Below the pieces are notes generated by a model. The model ran no database searches and had not been told where the DNA came from. It saw nothing but the letters and a program-made list of their open reading frames with translations. Both the position numbers and the translations under genes were made by a program. Below are positions 18,919-19,203 of a stretch of 19,203 nucleotides of DNA, in pieces. Source of the stretch: Saccoglossus kowalevskii (lineage: Eukaryota; Hemichordata; Enteropneusta; Harrimaniidae); the NCBI RefSeq assembly GCF_000003605.2, contig NW_003134361.1, positions 86,164 to 105,366 of the forward strand. The letters run 5' to 3'. Numbering within the stretch: the first letter of the stretch is position 1; every line of letters begins with the position of its first letter.

Positions 18919-19203
18919 CCCTCGTGCATTGACCTTGACCAAAACATGGTAGACGATACGCATATGATGATAATAATAATATTTATATTATTGAAATCAT
19001 ATCTATTGCTGTTACAGAATTTATTATGAGCCATCGTGCACATAAATGGCAAAAAGTATTCAAAGAACTTTTTTGTCACGTCGATGCAGCATTGCAAAAA
19101 TAAACTGGTTGCAGCAGCACATAAATATGCGTTCTGCATTCATTTCATTCATTACTACAGCACCTGACCATATCTACTTTCTTTCATCGCATGTGATACT
19201 AGT

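Noticed and set aside
1-19203. CRISPR array, operon or bacterial defence system
   Set aside because: No evenly spaced direct repeats, no closely packed genes, no ribosome binding sites; the window has eukaryotic character throughout.

Overview
The window looks like non-coding nuclear DNA from an invertebrate animal. It is strongly AT-rich, has no operon-like gene packing or ribosome binding sites, and carries simple-sequence tracts, short dispersed repeats and small inverted-repeat transposons. One of these, at 4456-4662, begins CTGTGGAATACTTTATTTT. I recall short elements with ends of this style as common in mollusc and other lophotrochozoan genomes, so a mollusc-like source is my best guess. 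That is recollection plus inference, not a database match.

No complete protein-coding gene, rRNA, intact tRNA or CRISPR array can be supported. Most open frames are 60-100 codons long, which AT-rich random sequence of this length produces routinely. The longest, 191 codons at 17716-18291, is longer than chance easily explains, but it has no recognisable domain and its last part is a translated ATTAC microsatellite. Coding-like but broken sequence is best seen at 9355-9869. A possible retroposed fragment with a short A-tail and near-matching flanking repeats lies at 10028-10275. A third coding-like scrap is at 6036-6221.

Layout: 1-2797 is AT-rich spacer. 2798-3440 is copy A of a dispersed repeat, split by a 300-bp inverted-repeat element (MITE-1, 2834-3133). 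4456-4662 is a second small inverted-repeat element (MITE-2). 4795-5080 is copy B of the dispersed repeat, with no MITE at the matching place. 6000-8300 holds a coding-like scrap, a full CRE palindrome, a perfect DR1 nuclear-receptor half-site pair and a weakly supported long inverted repeat. 8900-10290 holds the coding remnants. 10290-17260 is mostly featureless spacer with hairpins and scattered ATGGCG motifs. 17489-17690 is copy C of the dispersed repeat, followed by the long open frame. 18234-18982 carries microsatellites and a GC-richer fold-back.

The clearest biological story is repeat history: a three-copy family whose copies differ by internal deletions, with one copy hit by a MITE while copy B gives the empty site. 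Nothing here amounts to a demonstrable new multi-gene system.
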